Source of the DNA: Escherichia ruysiae
GTDB taxonomy: Bacteria > Pseudomonadota > Gammaproteobacteria > Enterobacterales > Enterobacteriaceae
Length of the DNA stretch: 64,000 nucleotides
Direction of reading: 5' to 3'
Assembly (NCBI RefSeq): GCF_031323975.1
Contig: NZ_JAVIWS010000001.1
Span: 1,488,001 to 1,552,000 of the forward strand
This document shows positions 25,101 to 34,638 of the stretch, one piece after another; positions within the stretch are counted from its first letter, which is position 1; every line of letters begins with the position of its first letter. A model generated the notes under the pieces. It did not search any database. It saw only the letters and a program-made list of their open reading frames with translations, and was not told the origin of the DNA. A program made the position numbers and the translations under genes.

Positions 25101-26221
25101 TGCGTTTTGTTGATGAATATCGCGCGCCGGAACAGGTGATGCAGTTAATTGAGCATCTGCGCGAACGTGCTTCACATCTCTCTTACACTGCCGAACGCCC
25201 TCTGCGCATTATGGAAGTGTGTGGCGGTCATACCCACGCCATTTTTAAATTCGGCCTCGATCAGTTACTGCCAGAAAACGTTGAGTTTATCCACGGTCCG
25301 GGCTGCCCGGTGTGTGTACTGCCGATGGGCAGAATCGACACCTGCGTGGAGATTGCCAGCCATCCGGAAGTGATTTTCTGTACCTTTGGCGACGCCATGC
25401 GCGTACCTGGAAAACAGGGGTCACTGTTGCAGGCAAAAGCACGCGGTGCCGATGTGCGCATCGTTTACTCGCCAATGGATGCGTTGAAACTGGCGCAAGA
25501 GAACCCAACCCGCAAAGTGGTGTTCTTCGGTTTAGGGTTTGAAACCACCATGCCGACCACCGCCATCACCCTGCAACAGGCAAAAGCCCACGATGTGCAG
25601 AACTTTTACTTCTTCTGCCAGCACATTACGCTTATCCCCACGCTGCGCAGTTTGCTGGAACAACCGGACAATGGCATTGATGCGTTCCTCGCGCCAGGCC
25701 ACGTCAGTATGGTTATCGGCACCGATGCCTATAATTTTATCGCCAGCGATTTTAATCGTCCGCTGGTGGTCGCTGGTTTCGAACCACTTGATCTACTACA
25801 AGGCGTGGTGATGCTGGTAGAGCAGAAAATAGCGGCCCACAGCAAAGTAGAGAATCAGTACCGGCGAGTGGTGCCTGACGCAGGTAACCTGCTGGCGCAA
25901 CAGGCGATAGCCGACGTGTTCTGCGTCAACGGCGACAGCGAATGGCGTGGCCTTGGGGTGATCGAATCCTCAGGCGTGCATCTGACGCCGAATTATCAGC
26001 AATTTGACGCTGAAGCGCATTTCCGCCCGGCACCGCAGCAGGTTTGCGATGACCCACGCGCGCGCTGTGGCGAAGTATTGACGGGCAAATGTAAGCCGCA
26101 TCAATGCCCGCTGTTTGGTAACACCTGTAATCCTCAAACCGCATTCGGCGCGCTGATGGTCTCCTCTGAAGGAGCGTGCGCCGCGTGGTATCAGTATCGT
26201 CAGCAGGAGAGTGAAGCGTGA
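25100..26221 (+). CDS. hypD: Fe(CN)2CO assembly protein HypD
   Basis: A 373-residue iron-sulfur protein, the scaffold on which cyanide and CO ligands are attached to iron. Conserved segments CGGHTHAIFKFG, HGPGCPVCVLP and the C-terminal cluster cysteines (CGEVLTGKCKPHQCPLFGNTC region) are present. It overlaps hypE by 4 nt. Confidence 0.96.
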   Translation: MRFVDEYRAPEQVMQLIEHLRERASHLSYTAERPLRIMEVCGGHTHAIFKFGLDQLLPENVEFIHGPGCPVCVLPMGRIDTCVEIASHPEVIFCTFGDAMRVPGKQGSLLQAKARGADVRIVYSPMDALKLAQENPTRKVVFFGLGFETTMPTTAITLQQAKAHDVQNFYFFCQHITLIPTLRSLLEQPDNGIDAFLAPGHVSMVIGTDAYNFIASDFNRPLVVAGFEPLDLLQGVVMLVEQKIAAHSKVENQYRRVVPDAGNLLAQQAIADVFCVNGDSEWRGLGVIESSGVHLTPNYQQFDAEAHFRPAPQQVCDDPRARCGEVLTGKCKPHQCPLFGNTCNPQTAFGALMVSSEGACAAWYQYRQQESEA

Positions 26222-27228
26222 ATAATATCCAACTCGCCCACGGCAGCGGCGGCCAGGCGATGCAGCAATTAATCAACAGCCTGTTTATGGAAGCCTTTGC
26301 GAATCCATGGCTGGCTGAGCAGGAAGATCAGGCGCGTCTTGACCTGGCACAACTGGTGGCGGAAGGCGACCGTCTGGCCTTTTCCACCGACAGTTACGTC
26401 ATTGACCCGCTGTTCTTTCCTGGTGGCAATATTGGCAAGCTGGCGATTTGCGGCACGGCGAATGACGTGGCGGTCAGCGGCGCAATTCCACGCTATCTCT
26501 CCTGTGGATTTATCCTTGAAGAAGGATTGCCGATGGAGACGCTGAAAGCCGTGGTCACCAGCATGGCTGAAACTGCCCGTGCGGCTGGCATTGCTATTGT
26601 CACCGGCGATACCAAAGTGGTGCAGCGTGGGGCGGCAGATAAACTGTTTATCAACACCGCAGGCATGGGCGCGATCCCGGCAAATATTCACTGGGGTGCA
26701 CAAACCCTGACCGCCGGCGATGTATTGCTGGTTAGCGGTACGCTCGGCGACCACGGTGCGACTATCCTTAACTTGCGCGAACAACTGGGGCTGGATGGCG
26801 AACTGGTCAGCGACTGCGCGGTGCTGACGCCGCTGATTCAGACGCTGCGAGACATTCCCGGCGTGAAGGCGCTGCGCGATGCCACCCGTGGTGGGGTGAA
26901 TGCGGTGGTTCATGAGTTTGCGGCAGCCTGCGGTTGTGGTATTGAAATTACAGAAGCGGCACTGCCGGTTAAACCTGCCGTGCGCGGCGTTTGTGAGCTG
27001 CTGGGGCTGGACGCCCTCAACTTTGCCAACGAAGGTAAGCTGGTGATTGCCGTAGAGCGTAACGCGGCTGAGCAAGTGTTGGCGGCGCTGCATTCCCATC
27101 CACTAGGACAGGATGCGGCGTTAATTGGCGAAGTGGTGGAACGTAAAGGTGTTCGTCTCGCAGGGCTTTATGGCGTGAAACGAACTCTCGATCTACCTCA
27201 CGCCGAACCGCTGCCTCGTATATGCTAA
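26218..27228 (+). CDS. hypE: Carbamoyl dehydratase HypE
   Basis: A 336-residue PurM/SelD-like ATPase that dehydrates the carbamoyl group placed by HypF on its C-terminal cysteine to form a thiocyanate. The C terminus is PRIC, with the terminal Cys336 intact. The start codon is GTG at 26218, overlapping the hypD TGA. Together with HypC and HypD it completes the Fe(CN)2CO group. Confidence 0.96.
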   Translation: MNNIQLAHGSGGQAMQQLINSLFMEAFANPWLAEQEDQARLDLAQLVAEGDRLAFSTDSYVIDPLFFPGGNIGKLAICGTANDVAVSGAIPRYLSCGFILEEGLPMETLKAVVTSMAETARAAGIAIVTGDTKVVQRGAADKLFINTAGMGAIPANIHWGAQTLTAGDVLLVSGTLGDHGATILNLREQLGLDGELVSDCAVLTPLIQTLRDIPGVKALRDATRGGVNAVVHEFAAACGCGIEITEAALPVKPAVRGVCELLGLDALNFANEGKLVIAVERNAAEQVLAALHSHPLGQDAALIGEVVERKGVRLAGLYGVKRTLDLPHAEPLPRIC

Positions 27229-27267
27229 TAAAAATCTAAAGCTCCTATAATTTGTCATTTACCTTTT

Positions 27268-27287
27268 GCACCGCTTAGCGGTGCTTT
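27268..27287 (+). terminator. Hairpin in the hypE-fhlA gap
   Basis: GCACCGC-TTA-GCGGTGC followed by TTT. A compact 7-bp stem with a 3-nt loop, ending 14 nt before the fhlA ATG. It could attenuate read-through from hyp into fhlA or influence fhlA translation. Confidence 0.55.
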
Positions 27288-27301
27288 CCTGGAAGAACAA
27301 C

Positions 27302-29380
27302 ATGTCGTATACACCGATGAGTGATCTCGGGCAACAAGGGTTGTTCGACATCACTCGGACACTATTGCAGCAGCCCGATCTGGCCTCGCTGTGTGAGGCT
27401 CTTTCGCAACTGGTAAAGCGTTCTGCGCTCGCCGACAACGCGGCGATTGTGTTGTGGCAAGCGCAGACTCAACGTGCGACTTATTACGCGTCGCGTGACA
27501 AAGAACCCCCTATAAAATACGAAGACGAAACCGTTCTGGCACATGGGCCGGTGCGCAGCATTTTGTCACGTCCTGATACGCTGCATTGCAGCTACGAAGA
27601 ATTTTGTGAAACCTGGCCACAACTGGCCACAAGCGGGCTATACCCTAAATTTGGTCACTATTGCCTGATGCCACAGGCAGCGGAAGGACATATTTTTGGC
27701 GGCTGTGAATTTATTCGTTATGACGATCGCCCGTGGAGCGAAAAAGAGTTCAATCGCCTGCAAACCTTTACGCAGATTGTTTCTGTTGTCACCGAGCAAA
27801 TTCAGAGTCGCATCATCAACAATGTCGACTACGAACTGTTATGTCGGGAACGGGATAACTTCCGCATTCTGGTTGCCATCACCAATGCGGTACTCTCCCG
27901 CCTGGACATGGACGAACTGGTCAGCGAAGTGGCGAAAGAGATCCACTACTACTTCGACATTGACGATATCAGCATCGTCTTACGCAGCCACCGCAAAAAC
28001 AAACTCAACGTCTACTCCACTCACTATCTCGATAAACAGCATCCCACTCACGAACAGAGTGAAGTTGATGAGGCCGGAACCCTCACCGAGCGCGTATTTA
28101 AAAGCAAAGAGATGCTGCTGATTAATCTCCACGAGCGGGATGATTTAGCCCCCTACGAACGCATGTTGTTCGATACCTGGGGCAACCAGATCCAGACGCT
28201 GTGCCTGCTGCCGTTGATGTCTGGCAATACCATGCTGGGCGTGCTGAAACTGGCACAGTGCGAAGAGAAAATATTTACCACCACCAACCTGAGTTTGCTG
28301 CGCCAGATTGCCGAACGAGTGGCAATCGCCGTGGATAATGCCCTCGCCTACCAGGAAATCCACCGTCTGAAAGAGCGGCTGGTTGATGAAAACCTTGCCC
28401 TGACGGAACAACTCAACAAAGTGGATAGTGAATTTGGCGAGATTATTGGTCGCAGCGAAGCCATGTACAGCGTGCTTAAACAAGTTGAAATGGTGGCGCA
28501 AAGCGACAGTACCGTTCTGATCCTCGGTGAAACTGGCACGGGTAAAGAGCTGATTGCCCGCGCAATCCATAATCTCAGTGGGCGTAATAATCGTCGCATG
28601 GTGAAAATGAACTGCGCGGCGATGCCTGCCGGATTACTGGAAAGCGATCTGTTTGGTCATGAACGTGGTGCCTTTACCGGTGCCAGCGCCCAGCGCATCG
28701 GTCGTTTTGAACTGGCGGATAAAAGCTCTCTGTTCCTCGATGAAGTGGGCGATATGCCACTGGAGTTACAGCCAAAGTTGCTGCGCGTATTGCAGGAGCA
28801 GGAGTTTGAACGCCTCGGCAGCAACAAAATCATTCAGACAGACGTGCGTTTAATCGCCGCAACTAATCGCGATCTGAAAAAAATGGTCGCCGACCGCGAG
28901 TTCCGTAGCGATCTCTATTACCGCCTGAACGTCTTCCCGATCCACCTGCCGCCGTTACGCGAGCGCCCGGAAGATATTCCGCTGCTGGCGAAAGCCTTTA
29001 CCTTCAAAATTGCCCGCCGACTGGGGCGCAATATCGACAGCATTCCTGCCGAGACACTGCGCATATTGAGCAACATGGAATGGCCGGGTAACGTGCGCGA
29101 ACTGGAAAATGTTATTGAGCGTGCGGTACTGCTGACTCGCGGTAATGTTCTACAACTCTCTTTACCCGATATCTCACTGCCAGAACCCGAAACGCCGCCT
29201 GCTGCAACGGTCGTCGCTCAGGAAGGCGAAGATGAATATCAACTGATTGTTCGCGTATTAAAAGAGACGAACGGCGTAGTCGCGGGTCCGAAAGGCGCTG
29301 CGCAACGTCTGGGGTTAAAACGCACGACCCTGCTGTCACGGATGAAGCGGCTGGGAATTGATAAAGCGGCGTTGGTTTAA
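27302..29380 (+). CDS. fhlA: Formate hydrogenlyase transcriptional activator FhlA
   Basis: A 692-residue formate-sensing sigma-54 activator. Two N-terminal GAF-like regions (about 20-165 and 200-350) replace a receiver domain; the AAA+ domain has Walker A GETGTGKE (near 410) and GAFTGA; a C-terminal helix-turn-helix includes GAAQRLGLKRTTLLSR. Start at ATG 27302 with GGAAG upstream; an earlier in-frame ATG at 27266 lies within the hairpin region and is less likely. It activates hyc, hyp, hydN-hypF and fdhF. Confidence 0.96.
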   Translation: MSYTPMSDLGQQGLFDITRTLLQQPDLASLCEALSQLVKRSALADNAAIVLWQAQTQRATYYASRDKEPPIKYEDETVLAHGPVRSILSRPDTLHCSYEEFCETWPQLATSGLYPKFGHYCLMPQAAEGHIFGGCEFIRYDDRPWSEKEFNRLQTFTQIVSVVTEQIQSRIINNVDYELLCRERDNFRILVAITNAVLSRLDMDELVSEVAKEIHYYFDIDDISIVLRSHRKNKLNVYSTHYLDKQHPTHEQSEVDEAGTLTERVFKSKEMLLINLHERDDLAPYERMLFDTWGNQIQTLCLLPLMSGNTMLGVLKLAQCEEKIFTTTNLSLLRQIAERVAIAVDNALAYQEIHRLKERLVDENLALTEQLNKVDSEFGEIIGRSEAMYSVLKQVEMVAQSDSTVLILGETGTGKELIARAIHNLSGRNNRRMVKMNCAAMPAGLLESDLFGHERGAFTGASAQRIGRFELADKSSLFLDEVGDMPLELQPKLLRVLQEQEFERLGSNKIIQTDVRLIAATNRDLKKMVADREFRSDLYYRLNVFPIHLPPLRERPEDIPLLAKAFTFKIARRLGRNIDSIPAETLRILSNMEWPGNVRELENVIERAVLLTRGNVLQLSLPDISLPEPETPPAATVVAQEGEDEYQLIVRVLKETNGVVAGPKGAAQRLGLKRTTLLSRMKRLGIDKAALV

Positions 29381-29389
29381 TCGTCTGGA

Positions 29390-29417
29390 GTGCCGGACAG
29401 GAAGATCTATCCGGCAC
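29390..29417. terminator. Bidirectional terminator between fhlA and ygbA
   Basis: GTGCCGGA (29390-29397) and TCCGGCAC (29410-29417) form an 8-bp stem between the convergent fhlA and ygbA ends. No long T tract is present, so efficiency is uncertain. Confidence 0.5.
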
Positions 29418-29418
29418 G

Positions 29419-29772
29419 CTATTCACGTGGTTTCTTCGGGCGATATTTTTCCGGCAATTCCGGCACCGGACGCTTATCATCAATCAGATGACGCACGGTT
29501 AAGATCGGATGACGCCACAGCATTCGCGGCCCCGCCCAACGCATAATCTGTTTCATCTCCTCACGCTTTGCTGGCTGATAACAGTGAACCGGACACTGCT
29601 TACAGGCTGGTTTCTCTTCGCCGAACACACATTTATCCAGCCGCTTTTGCGCGTAAGCAAACAGCGCATCGTAATGCCCCGGCTCCGCTGACGCCTGCGG
29701 GCATTGCGCTTGATAAAGATCGATCATTCTTTTAATCGTCAGTTTTTCACGAGAGATACGCTTACCGGACAT
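29419..29772 (-). CDS. ygbA: Nitrous-oxide-stimulated-promoter family protein YgbA
   Basis: A 117-residue protein of unknown biochemical function. It has a cysteine group (C...CKQCPVHC) that may bind metal, and a basic N terminus. Its family is linked by name to nitrosative stress, and an NsrR-like operator lies just upstream (29790-29812). It ends 38 bp after fhlA, in the opposite orientation. Confidence 0.92.
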   Translation of the reverse strand: MSGKRISREKLTIKRMIDLYQAQCPQASAEPGHYDALFAYAQKRLDKCVFGEEKPACKQCPVHCYQPAKREEMKQIMRWAGPRMLWRHPILTVRHLIDDKRPVPELPEKYRPKKPRE

Positions 29773-29789
29773 GCTGCCTCCACACTCTT

Positions 29790-29812
29790 AAGGTGCATTT
29801 ATATTACAACTT
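29790..29812. promoter_or_regulatory. NsrR-like operator upstream of ygbA
   Basis: AAGGTGCATTT-A-TATTACAACTT is an 11-1-11 imperfect palindrome. The left half matches the NsrR half site AAGATGCATTT at 10 of 11, the right half at 7 of 11. It sits 18 bp from the ygbA ATG. Confidence 0.75.
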
Positions 29813-30057
29813 AAATGTAAAGGGGACTATGGCTCTGAAGGAGAAGGTTTCTTCAACCAGACAATGTTGCGCCCCTTTTCCACAGCCAACAAGCAAACGC
29901 TGCAAAGCAGCATTTTTCCCGGAACCGACATCAAGAACTCACCTTTCGTGTCTTCCCCTGAAATGATTAACTCCGGTATCATGTGCGCCTTATGTGATTA
30001 CAACGAAAATAAAAACCATCACACTACATTTAACATCAGGGAACCGGATCTAACTCC

Positions 30058-32619
30058 ATGAGTGTAATAGAAAATTTCGACGCCCATACGCCAATGATGC
30101 AGCAGTACCTCAAGCTGAAAGCCCAGCATCCTGAGATCCTGCTGTTCTACCGGATGGGTGACTTTTACGAGCTATTTTATGACGACGCAAAACGAGCGTC
30201 GCAGCTGCTAGATATTTCACTGACTAAACGCGGCGCATCTGCGGGCGAGCCGATCCCGATGGCGGGTATTCCCTACCATGCAGTGGAAAACTATCTCGCC
30301 AAACTGGTGAATCAAGGTGAGTCGGTTGCGATTTGTGAACAAATCGGCGATCCGGCTACCAGCAAAGGGCCGGTTGAGCGCAAAGTTGTCCGTATCGTCA
30401 CGCCGGGCACGATCAGCGATGAAGCCCTGCTACAGGAGCGTCAGGACAATCTGCTGGCGGCTATCTGGCAGGACAGCAAAGGTTTCGGTTACGCGACGCT
30501 GGATATCAGCTCCGGCCGTTTTCGTCTGAGCGAACCGGCTGACCGCGAAACGATGGCGGCAGAGCTGCAACGCACCAATCCGGCGGAACTGTTGTATGCA
30601 GAAGATTTCGCCGAGATGTCGTTGATTGAAGGTCGTCGCGGCCTGCGTCGTCGTCCGCTGTGGGAGTTTGAAATCGACACCGCGCGCCAGCAGTTGAACC
30701 TGCAATTTGGCACCCGCGATCTGGTCGGTTTTGGCGTCGAGAACGCGCCTCGTGGGCTTTGTGCTGCCGGTTGTCTGTTACAGTATGCGAAAGATACCCA
30801 ACGCACGACCCTGCCGCATATTCGCTCTATCACTATGGAACGTGAGCAGGACAGCATCATTATGGATGCTGCGACGCGTCGTAACCTGGAAATTACCCAG
30901 AATCTGGCGGGCGGCGCGGAAAATACATTGGCTTCCGTGCTCGATTGCACCGTCACGCCGATGGGTAGCCGTATGCTGAAACGCTGGCTGCATATGCCGG
31001 TGCGCGACACCCGTGTGTTGCTTGAGCGTCAGCAAACTATTGGCGCATTGCAGGATTTCACCGCCGAGTTACAGCCGGTACTCCGGCAGGTCGGCGATCT
31101 GGAGCGTATTCTGGCACGCCTGGCGTTGCGTACCGCTCGCCCGCGCGACCTTGCTCGTATGCGTCATGCCTTCCAGCAACTGCCGGAACTGCGTGCACAG
31201 CTAGAAAATGTCGATAGTGCACCAGTACAGGCGCTGCGTGAAAAAATGGGCGAATTTGCCGAACTGCGCGACCTGCTGGAGCGAGCAATCATCGACACGC
31301 CACCGGTGCTGGTGCGCGACGGTGGCGTCATCGCTCCAGGCTATAACGAAGAGCTGGATGAGTGGCGTGCGCTGGCTGACGGTGCGACCGATTATCTGGA
31401 GCGTCTGGAAATCCGCGAACGTGAACGTACCGGTCTGGACACGCTGAAAGTCGGCTTTAATGCGGTGCACGGCTACTACATTCAAATCAGCCGTGGGCAA
31501 AGTCATCTGGCGCCAATTAACTATATGCGCCGCCAGACACTGAAAAACGCCGAACGTTACATTATTCCGGAGCTGAAAGAGTACGAAGACAAGGTACTGA
31601 CTTCAAAAGGTAAAGCACTGACGCTGGAAAAACAGCTTTATGAAGAGTTGTTCGACCTGCTACTGCCGCATCTGGAAGCGTTACAACAGAGTGCGAGCGC
31701 GCTGGCAGAACTGGACGTGCTGGTAAATCTGGCAGAACGCGCATATACCCTGAACTACACCTGCCCGACCTTTATCGATAAACCCGGCATTCGTATTACC
31801 GAAGGTCGCCATCCGGTGGTTGAACAGGTGCTGAATGAGCCGTTTATCGCTAACCCGCTGAACCTGTCACCGCAGCGACGGATGTTGATCATCACCGGTC
31901 CGAACATGGGCGGTAAAAGTACCTATATGCGCCAGACCGCGTTGATTGCGCTGATGGCGTATATTGGCAGTTACGTACCGGCACAAAAAGTCGAGATTGG
32001 GCCGATCGATCGCATCTTCACCCGTGTTGGCGCAGCGGATGATCTGGCTTCCGGACGTTCAACCTTTATGGTGGAGATGACCGAAACCGCTAATATTCTG
32101 CATAACGCCACCGAGTACAGTCTGGTATTGATGGATGAGATTGGGCGCGGAACGTCGACTTACGATGGCCTGTCGCTGGCGTGGGCATGTGCCGAAAATC
32201 TGGCGAATAAAATTAAAGCATTGACGCTGTTTGCTACCCATTACTTCGAGCTGACTCAACTGCCGGAGAAAATGGAAGGCGTCGCCAACGTGCATCTCGA
32301 TGCGCTGGAGCACGGAGACACTATCGCCTTTATGCACAGCGTACAGGACGGCGCGGCGAGTAAGAGCTACGGTCTGGCGGTTGCTGCGCTGGCAGGTGTA
32401 CCGAAAGAGGTGATCAAACGTGCGCGACAGAAACTGCGTGAGCTGGAAAGCATTTCGCCGAATGCTGCCGCTACACAGGTAGATGGTACGCAAATGTCGC
32501 TACTTTCTGTGCCGGAAGAAACCTCGCCAGCGGTCGAAGCACTGGAAAATCTCGATCCAGATTCTCTGACTCCGCGTCAGGCGCTGGAGTGGATTTATCG
32601 GTTGAAGAGTCTGGTGTAA
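30058..32619 (+). CDS. mutS: DNA mismatch recognition ATPase MutS
   Basis: An 853-residue mismatch repair protein. The mismatch-contact Phe36-x-Glu38 (GDFYELF) is intact; the ATPase P-loop GPNMGGKST lies near 614-622, followed by the Walker [17 protein letters not shown]; the C-terminal tetramerisation tail is present. No truncation that would suggest a mutator phenotype. A 285-bp gap upstream holds the ygbA operator and presumably the mutS promoter. Confidence 0.98.
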   Translation: MSVIENFDAHTPMMQQYLKLKAQHPEILLFYRMGDFYELFYDDAKRASQLLDISLTKRGASAGEPIPMAGIPYHAVENYLAKLVNQGESVAICEQIGDPATSKGPVERKVVRIVTPGTISDEALLQERQDNLLAAIWQDSKGFGYATLDISSGRFRLSEPADRETMAAELQRTNPAELLYAEDFAEMSLIEGRRGLRRRPLWEFEIDTARQQLNLQFGTRDLVGFGVENAPRGLCAAGCLLQYAKDTQRTTLPHIRSITMEREQDSIIMDAATRRNLEITQNLAGGAENTLASVLDCTVTPMGSRMLKRWLHMPVRDTRVLLERQQTIGALQDFTAELQPVLRQVGDLERILARLALRTARPRDLARMRHAFQQLPELRAQLENVDSAPVQALREKMGEFAELRDLLERAIIDTPPVLVRDGGVIAPGYNEELDEWRALADGATDYLERLEIRERERTGLDTLKVGFNAVHGYYIQISRGQSHLAPINYMRRQTLKNAERYIIPELKEYEDKVLTSKGKALTLEKQLYEELFDLLLPHLEALQQSASALAELDVLVNLAERAYTLNYTCPTFIDKPGIRITEGRHPVVEQVLNEPFIANPLNLSPQRRMLIITGPNMGGKSTYMRQTALIALMAYIGSYVPAQKVEIGPIDRIFTRVGAADDLASGRSTFMVEMTETANILHNATEYSLVLMDEIGRGTSTYDGLSLAWACAENLANKIKALTLFATHYFELTQLPEKMEGVANVHLDALEHGDTIAFMHSVQDGAASKSYGLAVAALAGVPKEVIKRARQKLRELESISPNAAATQVDGTQMSLLSVPEETSPAVEALENLDPDSLTPRQALEWIYRLKSLV

Positions 32620-32624
32620 AAATA

Positions 32625-32653
32625 ATTCCCGATAGCCTTTTACTATCGGGAAT
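32625..32653 (+). terminator. Hairpin after mutS
   Basis: ATTCCCGATAG (32625-32635) pairs perfectly with CTATCGGGAAT (32643-32653) around a 7-nt loop, 5 nt after the mutS stop. A short AT-rich stretch follows, not a clear T tract; it is probably a terminator or 3'-end stabiliser. Confidence 0.65.
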
Positions 32654-32683
32654 ATTAACGACAACTGACGAATCTAATAAAAA

Positions 32684-32719
32684 TACCCTGTATAATAGTA
32701 GAGATTATTTTACAGGGTA
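32684..32719 (+). promoter_or_regulatory. pphB promoter -10 and inverted repeat over the ribosome binding site
   Basis: A perfect TATAAT lies at 32691-32696; no good -35 is seen at 17 bp. The arms TACCCTGTA (32684-32692) and TACAGGGTA (32711-32719) are perfect complements. The right arm contains the AGGG (32714-32717) that is the pphB ribosome binding site, 7 nt before the ATG. Confidence 0.6.
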
Positions 32720-32724
32720 AAATC

Positions 32725-33381
32725 ATGCCATCAACACGCTATCAAAAAATTGATGCTTATCACTACCGCCATATATGGGTTGTTGGTGATATTCATGGTG
32801 ACTATCAATTATTACAATCCCGTTTGCATGAATTATCTTTTTGTCACGAAACAGACTTACTTATTTCCACAGGCGATAATATTGATCGTGGGTCGGAGAG
32901 TCTTAATGTGCTACGCCTGTTAAATCAGCCCTGGTTTACGTCGGTTAAAGGTAACCATGAAGCGATGGCGCTTGATGCATTCGCGACTGGTGATGGCAAT
33001 ATGTGGTTAGCCAGCGGCGGTGACTGGTTCTTTGATTTAAATGATTCAGAGAAAAAAGAAGTAATAGATCTGTTACTGAGATTTCATCATCTCCCGCATA
33101 TTATCGAATTGAGTAACGATTTTATAAAATATGTCATCACACATGCAGATTATCCGGGTAATGAATATCACTTTGGCAAAGAAATCGCGGAAAGCGAATT
33201 ACTCTGGCCTGTTGATCGCGTGCAGAAGTCGCTTAATGGCGAGTTACAAAAAATAAACGGTGCTGATTATTTTATATTTGGACATATGATGTTTGATAAC
33301 ATTCAGACATTCGCTAACCAGATTTATATTGATACCGGATCGCCGAAAAGCGGACGGTTATCGTTTTATAAAATTAAATAA
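32725..33381 (+). CDS. pphB: Serine/threonine protein phosphatase 2
   Basis: A 218-residue PPP-family metallophosphatase. The metal-binding motifs are GDIHGDY (residues 21-27), GDNIDRG and GNHEA; a later GHMMFDN supplies a distal histidine. The gene is noticeably AT-richer than mutS and differs, from memory, at many residues from K-12 PphB, in keeping with the variable mutS-rpoS interval. Normal family length. Confidence 0.93.
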   Translation: MPSTRYQKIDAYHYRHIWVVGDIHGDYQLLQSRLHELSFCHETDLLISTGDNIDRGSESLNVLRLLNQPWFTSVKGNHEAMALDAFATGDGNMWLASGGDWFFDLNDSEKKEVIDLLLRFHHLPHIIELSNDFIKYVITHADYPGNEYHFGKEIAESELLWPVDRVQKSLNGELQKINGADYFIFGHMMFDNIQTFANQIYIDTGSPKSGRLSFYKIK

Positions 33382-33529
33382 TTAATCCAGTCAGGATAAG
33401 GATCATCTCTGGTTCAGATCCGCTATTGCCAATATCGGTCATGAATTTCTTCATAAAGACATCGGGTTTCGCACACCAGTTTACTGTCAGGAGCTGGCGT
33501 CACCATCAACGCTATTCAGGACAAGTCAT
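33382..33529. other. Short remnant interval between pphB and rpoS
   Basis: About 150 bp with no supported gene before the rpoS terminator. K-12 carries ygbI-ygbN (about 6 kb) in this position by memory; none of it is recognised here. An open frame runs across the stretch but has no start or ribosome binding site. Confidence 0.6.
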
Positions 33530-33568
33530 ACAAAAGAAAAAGGCCAGCCTCACTTGAGACTGGCCTTT
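33530..33568 (-). terminator. rpoS terminator
   Basis: AAAGGCCAG (33539-33547) pairs with CTGGCCTTT (33560-33568), with an inner CTCA/TGAG stem; on the minus strand it is followed by TTTTCTTTT. A classical Rho-independent terminator 15 bp beyond the rpoS stop. Confidence 0.9.
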
Positions 33569-33583
33569 CTGACAGATGCTTGC

Positions 33584-34576
33584 TTATTCGCGGAACAGCG
33601 CCTCGATATTCAGCCCCTGAGTCTGCAAAATCTCACGCAGACGGCGCAGGCCTTCAACCTGAATCTGGCGAACACGTTCACGAGTGAGGCCAATTTCACG
33701 ACCTACATCTTCCAGTGTTGCCGCTTCGTACCCCAGCAAACCGAATCGACGTGCCAGCACTTCACGCTGCTTGGCGTTCAGCTCGAACAGCCATTTGACG
33801 ATGCTTTGTTTCATATCGTCATCTTGCGTGGTGTCTTCCGGACCGTTCTCTTTTTCATCGGCCAGAATGTCCAGCAACGCTTTTTCGGAATCACCGCCCA
33901 GAGGGGTGTCTACCGAGGTAATGCGCTCGTTAAGACGAAGCATACGGCTGACGTCATCAACTGGCTTATCCAGTTGCTCTGCGATCTCTTCCGCACTCGG
34001 TTCGTGATCCAGTTTATGGGACAACTCACGTGCGGTTCGCAGGTAAACGTTCAGCTCCTTTACGATGTGAATCGGCAAACGAATAGTACGGGTTTGGTTC
34101 ATAATCGCCCGTTCGATCGTCTGGCGAATCCACCAGGTTGCGTATGTTGAGAAGCGGAAACCACGTTCCGGGTCAAACTTCTCAACCGCGCGGATAAGCC
34201 CCAGGTTGCCCTCTTCGATAAGATCCAGCAAAGCCAGACCACGATTGCCATAACGGCGGGCAATTTTTACCACCAGACGTAAGTTACTCTCAATCATCCG
34301 GCGGCGGGAGGCAACATCTCCACGCAGTGCGCGACGCGCAAAATAAACTTCTTCTTCGGCCGTTAACAGTGGCGAATAACCAATCTCACCAAGGTAAAGC
34401 TGAGTCGCGTCCAACACACGCTGTGTGGCACCCTGCGATAACAGTTCCTCTTCGGCCAAATCGTTATCACTGGGTTCCTCTTCTACTAAGGCCTTTTCGT
34501 CAAAAACCTCAACTCCGTTCTCATCAAATTCCGCATCTTCATTTAAATCATGAACTTTCAGCGTATTCTGACTCAT
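33584..34576 (-). CDS. rpoS: Stationary-phase sigma factor RpoS
   Basis: A 330-residue sigma-38, complete from MSQNTLK to ALFRE. Core-binding and -10-recognition region 2 ([20 protein letters not shown]) and region 4 HTH ([21 protein letters not shown]) are intact. Residue 33 is Glu, not the Gln or amber codon found in K-12 lines. The main promoter lies within nlpD, so the mRNA has a leader of over 500 nt that is the target of small RNAs in known strains. GGAGCCACCTT precedes the ATG. Confidence 0.98.
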   Translation of the reverse strand: MSQNTLKVHDLNEDAEFDENGVEVFDEKALVEEEPSDNDLAEEELLSQGATQRVLDATQLYLGEIGYSPLLTAEEEVYFARRALRGDVASRRRMIESNLRLVVKIARRYGNRGLALLDLIEEGNLGLIRAVEKFDPERGFRFSTYATWWIRQTIERAIMNQTRTIRLPIHIVKELNVYLRTARELSHKLDHEPSAEEIAEQLDKPVDDVSRMLRLNERITSVDTPLGGDSEKALLDILADEKENGPEDTTQDDDMKQSIVKWLFELNAKQREVLARRFGLLGYEAATLEDVGREIGLTRERVRQIQVEGLRRLREILQTQGLNIEALFRE

Positions 34577-34638
34577 AAGGTGGCTCCTACCCGTGATCCC
34601 TTGACGGAACGCTCAAGCAACAGCCTGGTTCCGCCGAA

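Noticed and set aside
26269..27099. 276-codon open frame on the minus strand
   Set aside because: Antisense shadow of hypE, which ends in the essential PRIC.
29864..30061. 65-codon open frame before mutS
   Set aside because: No ribosome binding site, no family, and it overlaps the mutS start; it is treated as the mutS promoter region.
33554..34150. 198-codon open frame opposite rpoS
   Set aside because: Antisense to the rpoS coding sequence and its terminator; no ribosome binding site.
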